From positions 1 through 64,000 of IMG/VR virus record IMGVR_UViG_3300046692_000069: a stretch of DNA of 64,000 nucleotides. One strand, written 5' to 3'. Numbering within the stretch: position 1 is the first letter of the stretch; the number at the start of each line of letters is the position of its first letter. Below the pieces are notes generated by a model. It had not been told where the DNA came from and searched no databases. It saw only the letters and a list, made by a program, of their open reading frames with translations. Positions 28,612 to 37,881 of the stretch are shown here, in pieces. Made by a program: the position numbers and the translations under genes. Source of the stretch: a virus.

Positions 28612-29153
28612 TGGCGTGGAAAGTAAACATCAAGGGACTTGAGCAACTGAAGAAAAAGGTTGCGGCACTTCCAGCTGCCACCCGAAACGAAATAGCTGAC
28701 GCAATGGCTAAGGGTGCGGGTGAGATGGTTGATTTCGCTCAATCCCTCGCGCCACACAAGACGTTACAAGACTCAATCGGCTGGTCATGGGGCGATCTAC
28801 CGAAAGGCAAGCGTTCTCTAGGCACGTTCGGACGCGGTGGGTTTACCAAGTCAAGCGGAGGAAGCGCGGCCAAGGGGTCGGGAACTAAAGACGATCTACT
28901 CATTACGGTTTACGCCGGCGATGACGAAGCATTTTATGCGCGGTGGGTAGAGTTTGGCACAAAGCCGCATAGCTTGGCAAAGGGCGCTATCCTCAAGCGA
29001 GGTAAAAAGCAGACTACGGGAATCCAGCATCCCGGCACAGCGGCAACTCCGTTCTTCTTTCCAGCCTACAGGGCGCTAAGGAAGCGCATCAATCAGCGGA
29101 TAAGGCGAGCGATTAACAAAGCAGCGAAGCGCGTAGCGCAGGGCGGCAGATAG
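28611..29153 (+). CDS. Tail completion protein, HK97 gp10-like
   Basis: 180 residues, TAATG coupling. WKVNIKGLEQLKKKVAALPA at the start and ARWVEFGTKPHSLAKGA with a TAATPFFFPAYRAL end are the hallmark of HK97 gp10-type neck proteins, which sit between connector and tail tube. The C-terminus is strongly basic. Confidence 0.88.
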   Translation: MAWKVNIKGLEQLKKKVAALPAATRNEIADAMAKGAGEMVDFAQSLAPHKTLQDSIGWSWGDLPKGKRSLGTFGRGGFTKSSGGSAAKGSGTKDDLLITVYAGDDEAFYARWVEFGTKPHSLAKGAILKRGKKQTTGIQHPGTAATPFFFPAYRALRKRINQRIRRAINKAAKRVAQGGR

Positions 29154-29161
29154 GGGATTGC

Positions 29162-29596
29162 ATGGCAGTATTTTCGCCAATGAATGCACTAAAGCAAGCA
29201 GCCACTTCGGCGATGAAGGCTGATTCAGATTTGCTTGGTATAGTTACGGGTGGCATCTACGACCGGGCACCGGCTAACACTCAGTACCCCATGATATCGA
29301 TGGAGTCATCATTTGCCGTTGATGGCTCCTATGAATGCAATGATGACTCGGTTGAAATAACTCTGCAAATTGCCGTTTGGGACTATTCCCCAGAAAGCGG
29401 CTCAAAGTCATACAACACATTCAACGCTTCGGAGGCGTCTTTTCTTGTCAAGCGTGCCATTATGACGCTTGATGGTGCTCAGCTTACTCCGGATTGGCGC
29501 GTTGTTAGTGTCCAGTACAGGACAACGAGAAATATTACGGCAAGCGATGGCGTCACCACTCAGAGCGTCAACACGTTCATTGTCATCGTAGAGTAG
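29162..29596 (+). CDS. Tail terminator (DUF3168 family)
   Basis: 144 residues. The N-terminal LKQAATSAMKADSDLLGIV, then GGIYDRAPANTQYPMISM, and the closing beta-rich part fit DUF3168, the tail terminator that caps the tail tube and joins it to the head. Order (gp10-like, then DUF3168, then tube) is canonical. Confidence 0.86.
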   Translation: MAVFSPMNALKQAATSAMKADSDLLGIVTGGIYDRAPANTQYPMISMESSFAVDGSYECNDDSVEITLQIAVWDYSPESGSKSYNTFNASEASFLVKRAIMTLDGAQLTPDWRVVSVQYRTTRNITASDGVTTQSVNTFIVIVE

Positions 29597-29678
29597 GAGT
29601 CCCTATGGGCGTTGATACATAGTTCTTAAGAGCAATATCTGAAACTGCACAGTATTGAAATTTCCAAAGGAGAAAAGT

Positions 29679-30128
29679 ATGGCAAAGCCGGTAACTATTC
29701 GTTTCGGCATGTTCGCAGTGATGCTAGGCAACGTGGCGACTCCGGGAGTTTACGCCGCGCCTTGCGGCTTCACTTCCAAGTCCCTTCAGCTCACGAAGGA
29801 ACTTAACGAGGTAACTATTCCCGACTGCGATGACCCTGATGCGGTTGCTTGGATTGGCCGTGATGCGGCGTCTCTGTCGGCGCAGGTATCGGGCGAGGGT
29901 GTCCTTGCGCAAGAGGCCGTTGACACTTGGCTGGCCGCGCAGGAGAGCATTGATTCGATTCCCATCAAGATTGTTCTGTCCTTCCCCGCCAAGACTGTTA
30001 CGTGGACGGGCCTTGCTCATGTGTCCGACTTGACCATTACGGGCGAACTTGGCCAGCGGGTGACTATGAATGTTACCATTCAGAGTGATGGCGAGCTTGT
30101 TCGCGTTTCCGCGCCGGTTGGTTCGTAA
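29679..30128 (+). CDS. Major tail tube protein
   Basis: 149 residues, ATG 29679 with AAAGGAGAAAAGT. The mostly beta sequence with VTIPDCDDPDAVAWIGRDA-like centre (about 48-66) and WTGLAHVSDLTITGELG fits the TP901-1/lambda gpV tube fold that stacks in hexameric rings. It is followed by a terminator, as expected for a highly expressed gene. A leader of about 80 bases with a GCACAG motif lies upstream. Confidence 0.88.
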   Translation: MAKPVTIRFGMFAVMLGNVATPGVYAAPCGFTSKSLQLTKELNEVTIPDCDDPDAVAWIGRDAASLSAQVSGEGVLAQEAVDTWLAAQESIDSIPIKIVLSFPAKTVTWTGLAHVSDLTITGELGQRVTMNVTIQSDGELVRVSAPVGS

Positions 30129-30135
30129 TTACACT

Positions 30136-30170
30136 GGCAGCACTCGGCATTCGTGCTGGGTGCTGCTTTT
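30136..30170 (+). terminator. Intrinsic terminator after tail tube gene
   Basis: A stem of about 13 pairs with two G-U pairs (from GCAGCAC, closing at GGTGCTGC) and a short TTC loop, followed by TTTT. Confidence 0.75.
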
Positions 30171-30188
30171 AACTGAAGGGATAGGCAT

Positions 30189-30767
30189 ATGAGAAGTGGA
30201 CATTTGGAGGCGGAATTTGCAGATGGTGAATACGTCTTTAAGTTGGGATGGGGTCAGCTAGTTGAGCTGCAAGAAAAGTGCAACATTGGGCCGCACGCAC
30301 TGCTTAGGCGCCTTGAGGCTGGCCTATGGATGGTTGATGACATCGCTGAAACGATTAGGCTCGCGCTAATCGGTGGCGACCCAGTCAACATGCAGCCGAT
30401 CAAGGCAAAGAAGCTAGTTGAGCGCTACGTCAAGGATAGGCCGCTTACTGAAAACATTTCGTTGGTGCGCGTAATTCTTATGGTCGCGCTGTTTGGGGGC
30501 GAATCCGTAGAGCCTGTCGACCAGAAGAAGAAGACGGAAGAAACGTCGAGGGCCGTTGCCGATGAAGATGGAAAGATGAATTTCCAAGATCTTTACGGCA
30601 TTGGTGCCGTGCTTGGATATACACCAGCGCAGGTTAACGAGATGTCGGTTTGGCAACTGATGGTCGCGTATAACGGCTACGCCAAGGCGAATACCCCAGA
30701 TGATGGATCGACCATCACGGAGGAGGAGGCGAAAGACCTCTATGAATTCGTTCAGAATATTGAGTAA
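30189..30767 (+). CDS. Tail assembly chaperone (GTA gp10-like plus C-terminal domain)
   Basis: 192 residues. Residues 1-105 match the gene-transfer-agent gp10 type chaperone (EAEFADGEYVFKLGWGQL, later ETIRLALIGGDPVN). After an acidic linker, residues 130-192 (YGIGAVLGYTPAQVNEMSVW) resemble the small second chaperone domain. In many siphophages the two are made by ribosomal frameshift or as two genes. Here they are one continuous frame. The protein coats the tape measure during tail assembly. Confidence 0.82.
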   Translation: MRSGHLEAEFADGEYVFKLGWGQLVELQEKCNIGPHALLRRLEAGLWMVDDIAETIRLALIGGDPVNMQPIKAKKLVERYVKDRPLTENISLVRVILMVALFGGESVEPVDQKKKTEETSRAVADEDGKMNFQDLYGIGAVLGYTPAQVNEMSVWQLMVAYNGYAKANTPDDGSTITEEEAKDLYEFVQNIE

Positions 30768-30781
30768 TAACTAATCTTAAT

Positions 30782-30851
30782 AAGGCGCAAGTTGATGCCT
30801 GACCGATAATTGCTAATTCAGTGGTATCGGGCTGCACGCATGCGCCTTTTT
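30782..30851 (+). terminator. Large hairpin terminator enclosing a promoter-like sequence
   Basis: Outer stem AAGGCGCA/TGCGCCTT (30782-30789 with 30841-30848) ends in TTTTT. An inner stem CCGATA/TATCGG lies at 30803 and 30825. TTGATG (30792) and TAATTC (30814) with a 16-base spacer lie inside the arms. Confidence 0.65.
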
Positions 30852-30871
30852 CACTTTAGAATGGAGAGAAC

Positions 30872-33100
30872 ATGGCGGCAACAGACCTAGAGAGATTGGT
30901 GGTTCAGTTGTCCGCCGACATGAAGCAGTACCAAAACGCCATGGATAAGGCGGTTGGGCTGACCGACAAGAGCACCAAGAAGATTCAGAAGCAATTCGAA
31001 TCCATGGCGTCTAAAGTTAACTCTTCATTCGCCTCCATTGGCGCGAAGGGACTTGGTCTTGCTGCCGGCGCCGTTGGCACTGACAAGCTGATCGAGTTCG
31101 CCGACAGCTACACCAGAATTCAAAACTCCCTAAAGGTTGCCGGCCTTCAGGGAGATGAGCTTACCGCTACATTTGGAAAGCTTTATGATATTGCCCTGAA
31201 GAATCACGCGCCCATTGAGGCGCTTGCTTCGCTTTATGGCAGGGCTGCGCTTCAAGCTAAGGCTCTCGGCGCATCCAATGCGGACCTAATCAAGTTTACC
31301 GATTCCGTTGCTACATCGCTCAGAGTTAGCGGTACTTCCGCCTCTGAGGCTGGAGGCGCGCTACTTCAGCTTGGTCAGTCACTTGGTACGGGCCGCGTTA
31401 TGGCCGAAGAATTCAATTCGGTCCTTGAAGGTATGCCAGCCCTCGCGCTTGCCGCTGCCCGTCGCATCAAGGACGCTAATGGTAGCGTTGGCGAGCTTAA
31501 GGCTCTTGTGTCCAACGGCAAGGTTTCGTCCCGCGCCTTGTTTGATGCCATCATTCTTGCCAATCAAGATATTCAGAAGCAGGCTGAGCTTACGAGCATC
31601 ACGATTAGCGGCGCGATGACCGACTTGAGCACGTCGCTAATTAAAGCAGTTGGCGAGTTCGATGATACGACAGGCGCATCTGATGCGCTCGCTAAAGCAA
31701 TTAGCGCGATTGCAGAGCAGATCGGCCCTCTTGGTCAGCTATTCGCCGATACGTGGCAAACTCTAAGTAGCATGGACCTAGGGACGTTCGCAGAGAATTG
31801 GTGGACTATTTCAACGGCCCTACATGGCGCCGCTGATGGCTTCAATGAGCTTAATAAGCAGGCTAATATAGCTGGTCAGGGTCTCAATAGCGCAATCAAG
31901 GATACGTACTCAGAATTCAAGAATGCTTGGTTTACATCCGTTGAAGATCAGCAAAAGGCCATCACGGATAGAAACGCCAAGGAGGCTAAGTCAGCTGAGA
32001 TTGCGGCTGTATACGGTGCGCAAGTAAAGGAAAATGCAGACGCCATCACGAAGATGAACAAGGCCGCGTCAGATGCGGGTGGCGGCATGGGAGTTGGACA
32101 GTTCGGGCCGGCTATACCGGCTGGGCGCGGCAAGTCTCAGGGGCCAAACAACGCCAACACTATTAAGCCAACTCCTGTTGATGATCGGCAGATTAACCTT
32201 AGTGATTACAAGGTTCCCGGCGCGAAGGACAAGAAGGCAACCAAAGACAAGCAGGACGCCTACGAAAAGGCGACGAAGTCCGTTCAAGACCGCATCAACG
32301 TCATGACGGCCGAGACGGCAGCGCAATCAAAGCTTAATCCGCTAGTCGATGATTATGGATTCGCCGTTGCTAAAGCTAAGACGCAGCAAGAGCTGTTGAA
32401 TGCCGCTGAAAAGGCAAAGAAGGCCATTACGCCAGAGCTTACGGCGCAGATCGAGGCGCAGGCCACAGCCTACGCAAACGCAACGGTAAATGCAGCCAAG
32501 CTCAATGAAGAGCAAGAGCGCATGAAGAAGATGCAGCAAGACATCTCCGATACGGCAAAGGACGTAACGCAGGGCATCGTGCAGGGATTCATCCAAGGCA
32601 AGAGCGCGGCTGAGGTGTTTTCTGGCGCGCTTCAGAAGGTTGCAGACAAGCTGCTGAATTTGGCTTTTGATCAGCTCTTTGATCCGACAAGCAAAGGAGG
32701 CATGGGGCTTGGCGGCGGATTCGCCAAACTGTTCGGTTTCGCGGCTGGTGGCTATACCGGCTACGGTAACAAGGATGATCCGGCCGGCATCGTCCACAAG
32801 GGTGAATACGTTATCCCGGCCGATAAGGTCAAGAAGATGGGCGTACCGAACATCGAGCGCATGATTGGCTACGCCAACGGCGGTCCTGTCGGTATACCTA
32901 GCATGTCGCGCCTTGCTGGGTCCGGAGTTGGTAGTGGCGGCCTAAGCATCAACTACGCCCCATCATACGATAATCGTGGGGTCGACAACGAGAGGCTTGC
33001 TAAGCTAGAGCAAATCCAAGCCAAGGACAGGGCGGAGTTTAGCGCTCGCGTTGTCAATTCTGTTCGCAAGGCAAAAAGCAGTAACGTGAAGGGAGTCTGA
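30872..33100 (+). CDS. Tape measure protein
   Basis: 742 residues. An N-terminal helical part (LERLVVQLSADMKQYQNAM) precedes a tape-measure domain with Ala/Gly-rich helices, a charged linker at about 410-470, and a C-terminal AGGYTGYGNKDDPAGIV then KGEYVIPADKV motif typical of siphophage tape measures. It sets tail length and is injected with DNA. From the usual 0.15 nm per residue, a tail of about 110 nm is expected. One hydrophobic stretch near 55-70 may insert into the membrane. Confidence 0.95.
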   Translation: MAATDLERLVVQLSADMKQYQNAMDKAVGLTDKSTKKIQKQFESMASKVNSSFASIGAKGLGLAAGAVGTDKLIEFADSYTRIQNSLKVAGLQGDELTATFGKLYDIALKNHAPIEALASLYGRAALQAKALGASNADLIKFTDSVATSLRVSGTSASEAGGALLQLGQSLGTGRVMAEEFNSVLEGMPALALAAARRIKDANGSVGELKALVSNGKVSSRALFDAIILANQDIQKQAELTSITISGAMTDLSTSLIKAVGEFDDTTGASDALAKAISAIAEQIGPLGQLFADTWQTLSSMDLGTFAENWWTISTALHGAADGFNELNKQANIAGQGLNSAIKDTYSEFKNAWFTSVEDQQKAITDRNAKEAKSAEIAAVYGAQVKENADAITKMNKAASDAGGGMGVGQFGPAIPAGRGKSQGPNNANTIKPTPVDDRQINLSDYKVPGAKDKKATKDKQDAYEKATKSVQDRINVMTAETAAQSKLNPLVDDYGFAVAKAKTQQELLNAAEKAKKAITPELTAQIEAQATAYANATVNAAKLNEEQERMKKMQQDISDTAKDVTQGIVQGFIQGKSAAEVFSGALQKVADKLLNLAFDQLFDPTSKGGMGLGGGFAKLFGFAAGGYTGYGNKDDPAGIVHKGEYVIPADKVKKMGVPNIERMIGYANGGPVGIPSMSRLAGSGVGSGGLSINYAPSYDNRGVDNERLAKLEQIQAKDRAEFSARVVNSVRKAKSSNVKGV

Positions 33101-33101
33101 T

Positions 33102-33752
33102 ATGGCGCTAATAACATTTCCATATGATTTGCTCGCTGACTTTCCGGGCTGGAGCACGGAATTTAAGCTCAACTATCGGCAGGACAGGAGTCGGTCTGCC
33201 GGTGGAACTACGTACGTTAAGGATATGGGCAGCGCCATTTGGCGAACAACTTACTCCTCGCGCACGATGAGACCAAACGAGCTGGATAAGTGGCGCGCAA
33301 AGCTAGACCTGCTGGATGGCGGGTTGAATACATTCCTTGGCGTCCCGCTATCAAGGTGCTATCCCGTCGCCTACCCAAATGGTAGCGGGCAGTGGGCAAC
33401 TCCATGGAATAGCGGCGTAACTGGACAGGGTTCATTGTCTTCTATTGTGACGCCCAATAAGGAGATAAGGATTGCGGGATTGCCAGCCAACTACCAGCTC
33501 AATGTAGGCGATATGATCCGCATAGGGACAAGAAACCTTCATCGCGTCATGACGGCGGCGTTGTCGACTGGTGGAGGGTTTGCTACCGTTGAAATCCGTC
33601 CGCCGTTGTGGCCGGAATCGGTTGCCGGCTCCGCAGTGTATTTCCGGCGTCCATTTTGCAACATGGTTGTCGACCCGGACAGTATCGCCACTACCGCCGA
33701 CAGGTCGACGGGCATGGGCACTATTTCATTCGATGGATGGGAGTATCGCTAA
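33102..33752 (+). CDS. Distal tail-like protein, 216 aa
   Basis: It lies directly after the tape measure gene, the usual place of the distal tail protein. It begins MALITFPYDLLADFPGWSTE and has a Gly/Trp-rich middle and a beta-rich end closing FDGWEYR. It resembles a conserved tail protein of rhizobial siphophages. Assignment to the ring that joins tube and tail tip is from position and overall beta pattern. Confidence 0.65.
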   Translation: MALITFPYDLLADFPGWSTEFKLNYRQDRSRSAGGTTYVKDMGSAIWRTTYSSRTMRPNELDKWRAKLDLLDGGLNTFLGVPLSRCYPVAYPNGSGQWATPWNSGVTGQGSLSSIVTPNKEIRIAGLPANYQLNVGDMIRIGTRNLHRVMTAALSTGGGFATVEIRPPLWPESVAGSAVYFRRPFCNMVVDPDSIATTADRSTGMGTISFDGWEYR

Positions 33753-34384
33753 TGCCAAGGAATATTTCACCTGAAAACTTGGCGGCGATGCAGCAAGGGC
33801 GGCTGGTGTTCCGTGACTTCATGACCATCAAGGCTAGGGACCGGACTACGGGCAATATCGTGCTTGACAACGTATGGTCGGATTACGGCAATGTCTCGGC
33901 GCAGATCATCGACCCAGATACCGGCCTCACCGTCTCTCGCGATTGGTATGGCTCTGGCACCTTGATCAACATTGATGATATTCCAATGACCGCTAACCTT
34001 CAGGTGCAAAGCATTGGGATTAGCGTTGGTCAGATCAACGCCCATATTGAGAACCTGCTTCGAGGCTACGACCTTCGCCAAGCTCCTGTGGAGATTTATC
34101 GCGGGTTCTTCAATCCATCTACGCGCGTAATGGTGGCGCCGGCTGAAGCCCGTTGGCTTGGTTTTGTTGATGGGGTCGAGATCGATACGCCAAGTGAAAA
34201 CCAATATGGCGACGGTAAGATTACAAGCACCAGTAATACGCAGGAGATTACGCGGGCTAACTCGCAGACGCGGTCAGACTCGGCGCAAACACATAGATTG
34301 ACTGGGGATACGTTCTATAAGGACTCCGCAACCGTTGGCTCTTGGAAATTGTGGTGGGGGAACACCAAAGGTAAAACTACATGA
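33752..34384 (+). CDS. Tail tip / baseplate hub-like protein, 210 aa
   Basis: ATG 33752 overlaps the upstream TAA. LVFRDFMTIKARDRTTGNIV, a GSGTLINIDDIPMTANLQV strand pair and VEIYRGFFNPSTRVM resemble the conserved hub protein that sits between distal tail and central tip in these phages. The C-terminus is Ser/Thr-rich. Exact role is inferred from order. Confidence 0.62.
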   Translation: MPRNISPENLAAMQQGRLVFRDFMTIKARDRTTGNIVLDNVWSDYGNVSAQIIDPDTGLTVSRDWYGSGTLINIDDIPMTANLQVQSIGISVGQINAHIENLLRGYDLRQAPVEIYRGFFNPSTRVMVAPAEARWLGFVDGVEIDTPSENQYGDGKITSTSNTQEITRANSQTRSDSAQTHRLTGDTFYKDSATVGSWKLWWGNTKGKTT

Positions 34385-34818
34385 TCCGCAAGGCCCAAAA
34401 ATCAGACATACCAGCCATCATCGATATGGCTGAGGGGTTTCACAAGGAGACCGGGTATCCGGTCTCCTTTGACGTTGCCCGTGTGACGAGTTTCATATCA
34501 AGCCTCGTCGGAACATCATCCGCCGCCATCTTTGTCGCTGGCGAGCCTCTGTGTGGATTTCTGGCAGCGATTCGCGACGTATCCCCCATGACGGGAGAGA
34601 TGTACGCAAACGAAGTTGCCTTTTGGGTCTGTCCGGATCAAAGACGCGGCCCGTCTGGAGCGGCGCTGATTGATGCCTATGTCGATTGGGCTATATCTTG
34701 GAAATGCGACGTTGCAAGAATGACGACGCAAGCAAACATGCGTCCTGAGTTGGTCGGAAGATTATATAGGCGACATGGCTTTGAGGCGCATGAGACTGCA
34801 TTCATAAGGAGACTGTAA
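34381..34818 (+). CDS. GNAT-family N-acetyltransferase
   Basis: 145 residues, ATGA-coupled inside the tail operon. IRKAQKSDIPAIIDMAEGFH is the GNAT motif C start. VAFWVCPDQRRGPSGAALID contains the acetyl-CoA pyrophosphate loop (Q/R-x-x-G-x-G/A equivalent QRRGPSG), and the last strand ends GRLYRRHGFEAHE. It would acetylate an amine on a small molecule or protein. GNAT genes inside tail clusters occur in other siphophages, with unknown targets, possibly tail proteins or host defence factors. Confidence 0.85.
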   Translation: MIRKAQKSDIPAIIDMAEGFHKETGYPVSFDVARVTSFISSLVGTSSAAIFVAGEPLCGFLAAIRDVSPMTGEMYANEVAFWVCPDQRRGPSGAALIDAYVDWAISWKCDVARMTTQANMRPELVGRLYRRHGFEAHETAFIRRL

Positions 34819-34821
34819 CCA

Positions 34822-37464
34822 ATGCCAGCATTTACAGCCATAGCCGGGATTGTGACGGGCGTAAGTGCCTTTCTTGGCTCGCTTGGCACTATTGGAACAT
34901 TTGCGCTAAAGATGGCCGTTGGCATCGGCCTTTCGTTGGCGGCTCAGGCATTAGCTGGGAAGCCAAAGACGCAGTCGCAACAGACTGGCGTCAATGGAGA
35001 CCTGCAAGCTGGTGGAGACCTACCAAGGACGATCATCGTCGGCAGATACCATACTGCCGGCTCGCTTGTTTGGGCGAACACGTGGGGGAAGGATGACGGG
35101 ACGCCAAACGCATGGCTAAGTCAGGTCATTGCCATCTCTGATATTCGCATCAAGGGACTGCTTGAATTGTGGGTTGACGGCGCTAAGGTGACGTATAATC
35201 CTGCCGGCAACAATGACACCATCTACGGATACTCTATTCCGGAATACGTCAAGAGCGGCGCCAATCTGTACGTAAAGTTCTATAGTGGCGCGCAGACTGT
35301 AGCGGACGAAGCCCTCGTAACTAAGGCCAGCACGTCAGACCGCACGTGGGATAGCTCGCGCATTGGTGCTGGCGTTTCGTACATCGTGGTCCACTCTAGG
35401 TATACCAAGGGCCAGTTCTCTGGCTTTCCTACGTTTGGCTTCACGGTTGACGGCATGCCGCTTTACGATCCCTCGCGAGACTCCACCGTTGGCGGCGTTG
35501 GCCCGCAACGCTATACGGACCCCAGTACGTGGGGCGGCGACGGAGATTACCTTCCCGTAGTTCAGATCTATAATCTTTGGCGCGGCATTCGCTATAATGG
35601 CGAATGGCTTTGCGGCATGCAAAACATGTCAGCTAACCGACTTCCGTCCGCGAACTGGATTGCAGGCATTGAGGAATGCCGAAAACCAATCCTAGACGCA
35701 TCGGCCGCTACGGTTCCGCAGTACAGGAGCGGCCTTGAGATTACGGTTGATACTCCGCTGTCAGATAGCTCCGACGCGCTGTTGACGGCATGTCAGGGCA
35801 AGATATCTGAGATCGGCGGCATATATCGTATCTTTGTGGGTGCGCCAACGTCGCCAACGATTGGCTTTACCGATGACGATATTCTGTCGACGGAAGAGCA
35901 GAGCTTTACGCCATTCTACGGCCTGTCAGACACCATCAACGGCATTACGGCAACCTATACCGACGAAAGCACGTGGCAGTCAACCACGGCCCCTCCGCTG
36001 TACCGAACGGACTTGGAGACGTTCGCCGGCAATAGGCGATTGCTGTCAAACGTTGACTTCCACGCGGTAACCAACGCTGAGCAAGTGCAGCGGCTCATGA
36101 AGTCGGCGCTTCTTTCCGCTCAGCGAGCGCGACGCCATACAATCGTTCTGCCTCCTAGCTTTTGGGCCTACGGAGTTCCGGGGGAAGTCATTCAATGGAC
36201 TTCAGCTAGGAACGGCTATGTCAATAAGCTGTTTCAGATCGATGGCGCTAGCGACCGCGCCAACTGCGATATTATGCTTGACATCACGGAAGTCGACCCG
36301 GATGATTACGACTGGGACCCGTCTACAGACTTCACGCCTCCGGTTGATGGTGCGCTTGGGCCAGTCGTTCCGCAGCCACAGGCTATCGTTGACTGGTTTG
36401 CTGAGCCGTACATCATGATTGACAATGATGGCGAAAGCCGGCGACCCGGCATCCGCATTACTTGGTCTACTGATCCTGAAACAATTGTTGGCAACATGGG
36501 CGTCAAGTGGCGAGTTCGGGATGCCGTATCTCTTGCAATTCTATGGGATGGCCAAACCAGCGTCATCGAAGCTGGTGCCGCGATCATTACGCAAGGTCTG
36601 TTGCCAAATACAAACTATCAGGTTGCCGGGGCGTACATCCCGACAGATCCGGACAGAGACACGACATGGAGTTCATGGATTGAAGTTCGAACCGACAACA
36701 TTCTTCTCGGTGAGTCCGACATCTATTTCCCTGGCGTAGTAGAGGGCATCAAGGAATTCGTCAGTGACGCTACGCTTTGGATTCGAGATGGAACACGCCA
36801 AGCTCTTATTGATGCGCAGCGAATCGCAAGACTTACTGCTGATCAGGACATGGGCAATTACAGAGATCGACAAACTCTTCGCACGGAGCTGACGAGTGCA
36901 ACTGGTCTAATAACAGCCTCGTACCTAAATGCTATCACGGTAGCAACAGGGCCGGATTCTGCGCTTGCTCAGAGGATAGAAAGCATTGAGGTTATTATTC
37001 CAGACTTGGCGACTGTTGACGCTATGGACTTGCTGTCTGCGCAGGTCGATACTGTTGACGGTGAGGTGCAGGCAAACGCCACGGCCATAACGTCGCTTAA
37101 TGCGCAAGTCGGCGAAGTGTCCGCGAGTGCAAACTTTAGGATGAGCGTCTATGCAGCGCCAAGTGGATATTCATCCCGTATAGGGATGGAGGCGCGTGGC
37201 GGGTCTACAGGTGCATATCGTTCTGCGTCATTATTCCTTGATGTACCTGCATCCACAAGTGTGCCAACGCGTGTTGCTATCGTGGCTGATCAGTTCTCTA
37301 TAACAAATGGCACAAACACCAATAACCCATTCGTCTTTCAGAGTGGTGTTCTTACGCTGAATGCTGCCAACATCGGCACTGTCACGGCTGGTCTAATCAA
37401 TGGCGGCCCCGGAGCGAAGATGGTTATCGATATTACTAACGGCACGATTACTGTGTCTGATTAA
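34822..37464 (+). CDS. Central tail tip protein (gpJ-like)
   Basis: 880 residues. A hydrophobic, Gly-rich N-terminus (about 5-45) is followed by a conserved LPRTIIVGRYHTAGSLVW segment, a tail-hub core to about 510, and fibronectin-III-like domains at about 530-640 (IRITWSTDPET and TNYQVAGAYI). A helical part follows (about 660-780) and a beta-rich C-terminus. This is the lambda gpJ-type central fibre that contacts the receptor. The C-terminal 100 residues are the most likely specificity part. Confidence 0.9.
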   Translation: MPAFTAIAGIVTGVSAFLGSLGTIGTFALKMAVGIGLSLAAQALAGKPKTQSQQTGVNGDLQAGGDLPRTIIVGRYHTAGSLVWANTWGKDDGTPNAWLSQVIAISDIRIKGLLELWVDGAKVTYNPAGNNDTIYGYSIPEYVKSGANLYVKFYSGAQTVADEALVTKASTSDRTWDSSRIGAGVSYIVVHSRYTKGQFSGFPTFGFTVDGMPLYDPSRDSTVGGVGPQRYTDPSTWGGDGDYLPVVQIYNLWRGIRYNGEWLCGMQNMSANRLPSANWIAGIEECRKPILDASAATVPQYRSGLEITVDTPLSDSSDALLTACQGKISEIGGIYRIFVGAPTSPTIGFTDDDILSTEEQSFTPFYGLSDTINGITATYTDESTWQSTTAPPLYRTDLETFAGNRRLLSNVDFHAVTNAEQVQRLMKSALLSAQRARRHTIVLPPSFWAYGVPGEVIQWTSARNGYVNKLFQIDGASDRANCDIMLDITEVDPDDYDWDPSTDFTPPVDGALGPVVPQPQAIVDWFAEPYIMIDNDGESRRPGIRITWSTDPETIVGNMGVKWRVRDAVSLAILWDGQTSVIEAGAAIITQGLLPNTNYQVAGAYIPTDPDRDTTWSSWIEVRTDNILLGESDIYFPGVVEGIKEFVSDATLWIRDGTRQALIDAQRIARLTADQDMGNYRDRQTLRTELTSATGLITASYLNAITVATGPDSALAQRIESIEVIIPDLATVDAMDLLSAQVDTVDGEVQANATAITSLNAQVGEVSASANFRMSVYAAPSGYSSRIGMEARGGSTGAYRSASLFLDVPASTSVPTRVAIVADQFSITNGTNTNNPFVFQSGVLTLNAANIGTVTAGLINGGPGAKMVIDITNGTITVSD

Positions 37465-37473
37465 GGATAGATA

Positions 37474-37881
37474 ATGACTAGTAGAATTTACATAGCTCCC
37501 GCAAGAATTATCGTATCCCGCCCCGGCTTTACTGTCGGGGCGGGGATGCCAGATAGCCAGAAGATATTTGATTCAGATTGGAATTGGAGCGGCATCTTAC
37601 TTGAGGCTGGCGCGGCTACAGATCCGGGTGGATCTACTGACTGGAATTTGATGTTCAAGAAAAACTATGGCTATCCGCCATGCGTTGTCGCCAAGATGCT
37701 GAGCGCTAGCCCCGGCAGCGTTCCTTGGGCTGGGCCGGATGTAACATCTCCAATGGATGTTAGCACTCGAATTAATCAGCCAGTCATATATAGCGATAGA
37801 ATTATCTTTCCTAGAGTCTATCTAACTGGCGGCAACATAAATTATGGGAATGTTGAGTACGAAGTGTACGGGGTGGATTGA
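37474..37881 (+). CDS. Small tail tip protein, paralogue 1
   Basis: 135 residues. It begins with a beta motif (RIYIAPARIIVSRPGFTV) and ends with a VEYEVYGVD strand. The same plan recurs in the next two genes, so the three look like diverged duplicates. Such small proteins after gpJ often decorate the tail tip or vary by host. Function is inferred from place. Confidence 0.66.
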   Translation: MTSRIYIAPARIIVSRPGFTVGAGMPDSQKIFDSDWNWSGILLEAGAATDPGGSTDWNLMFKKNYGYPPCVVAKMLSASPGSVPWAGPDVTSPMDVSTRINQPVIYSDRIIFPRVYLTGGNINYGNVEYEVYGVD

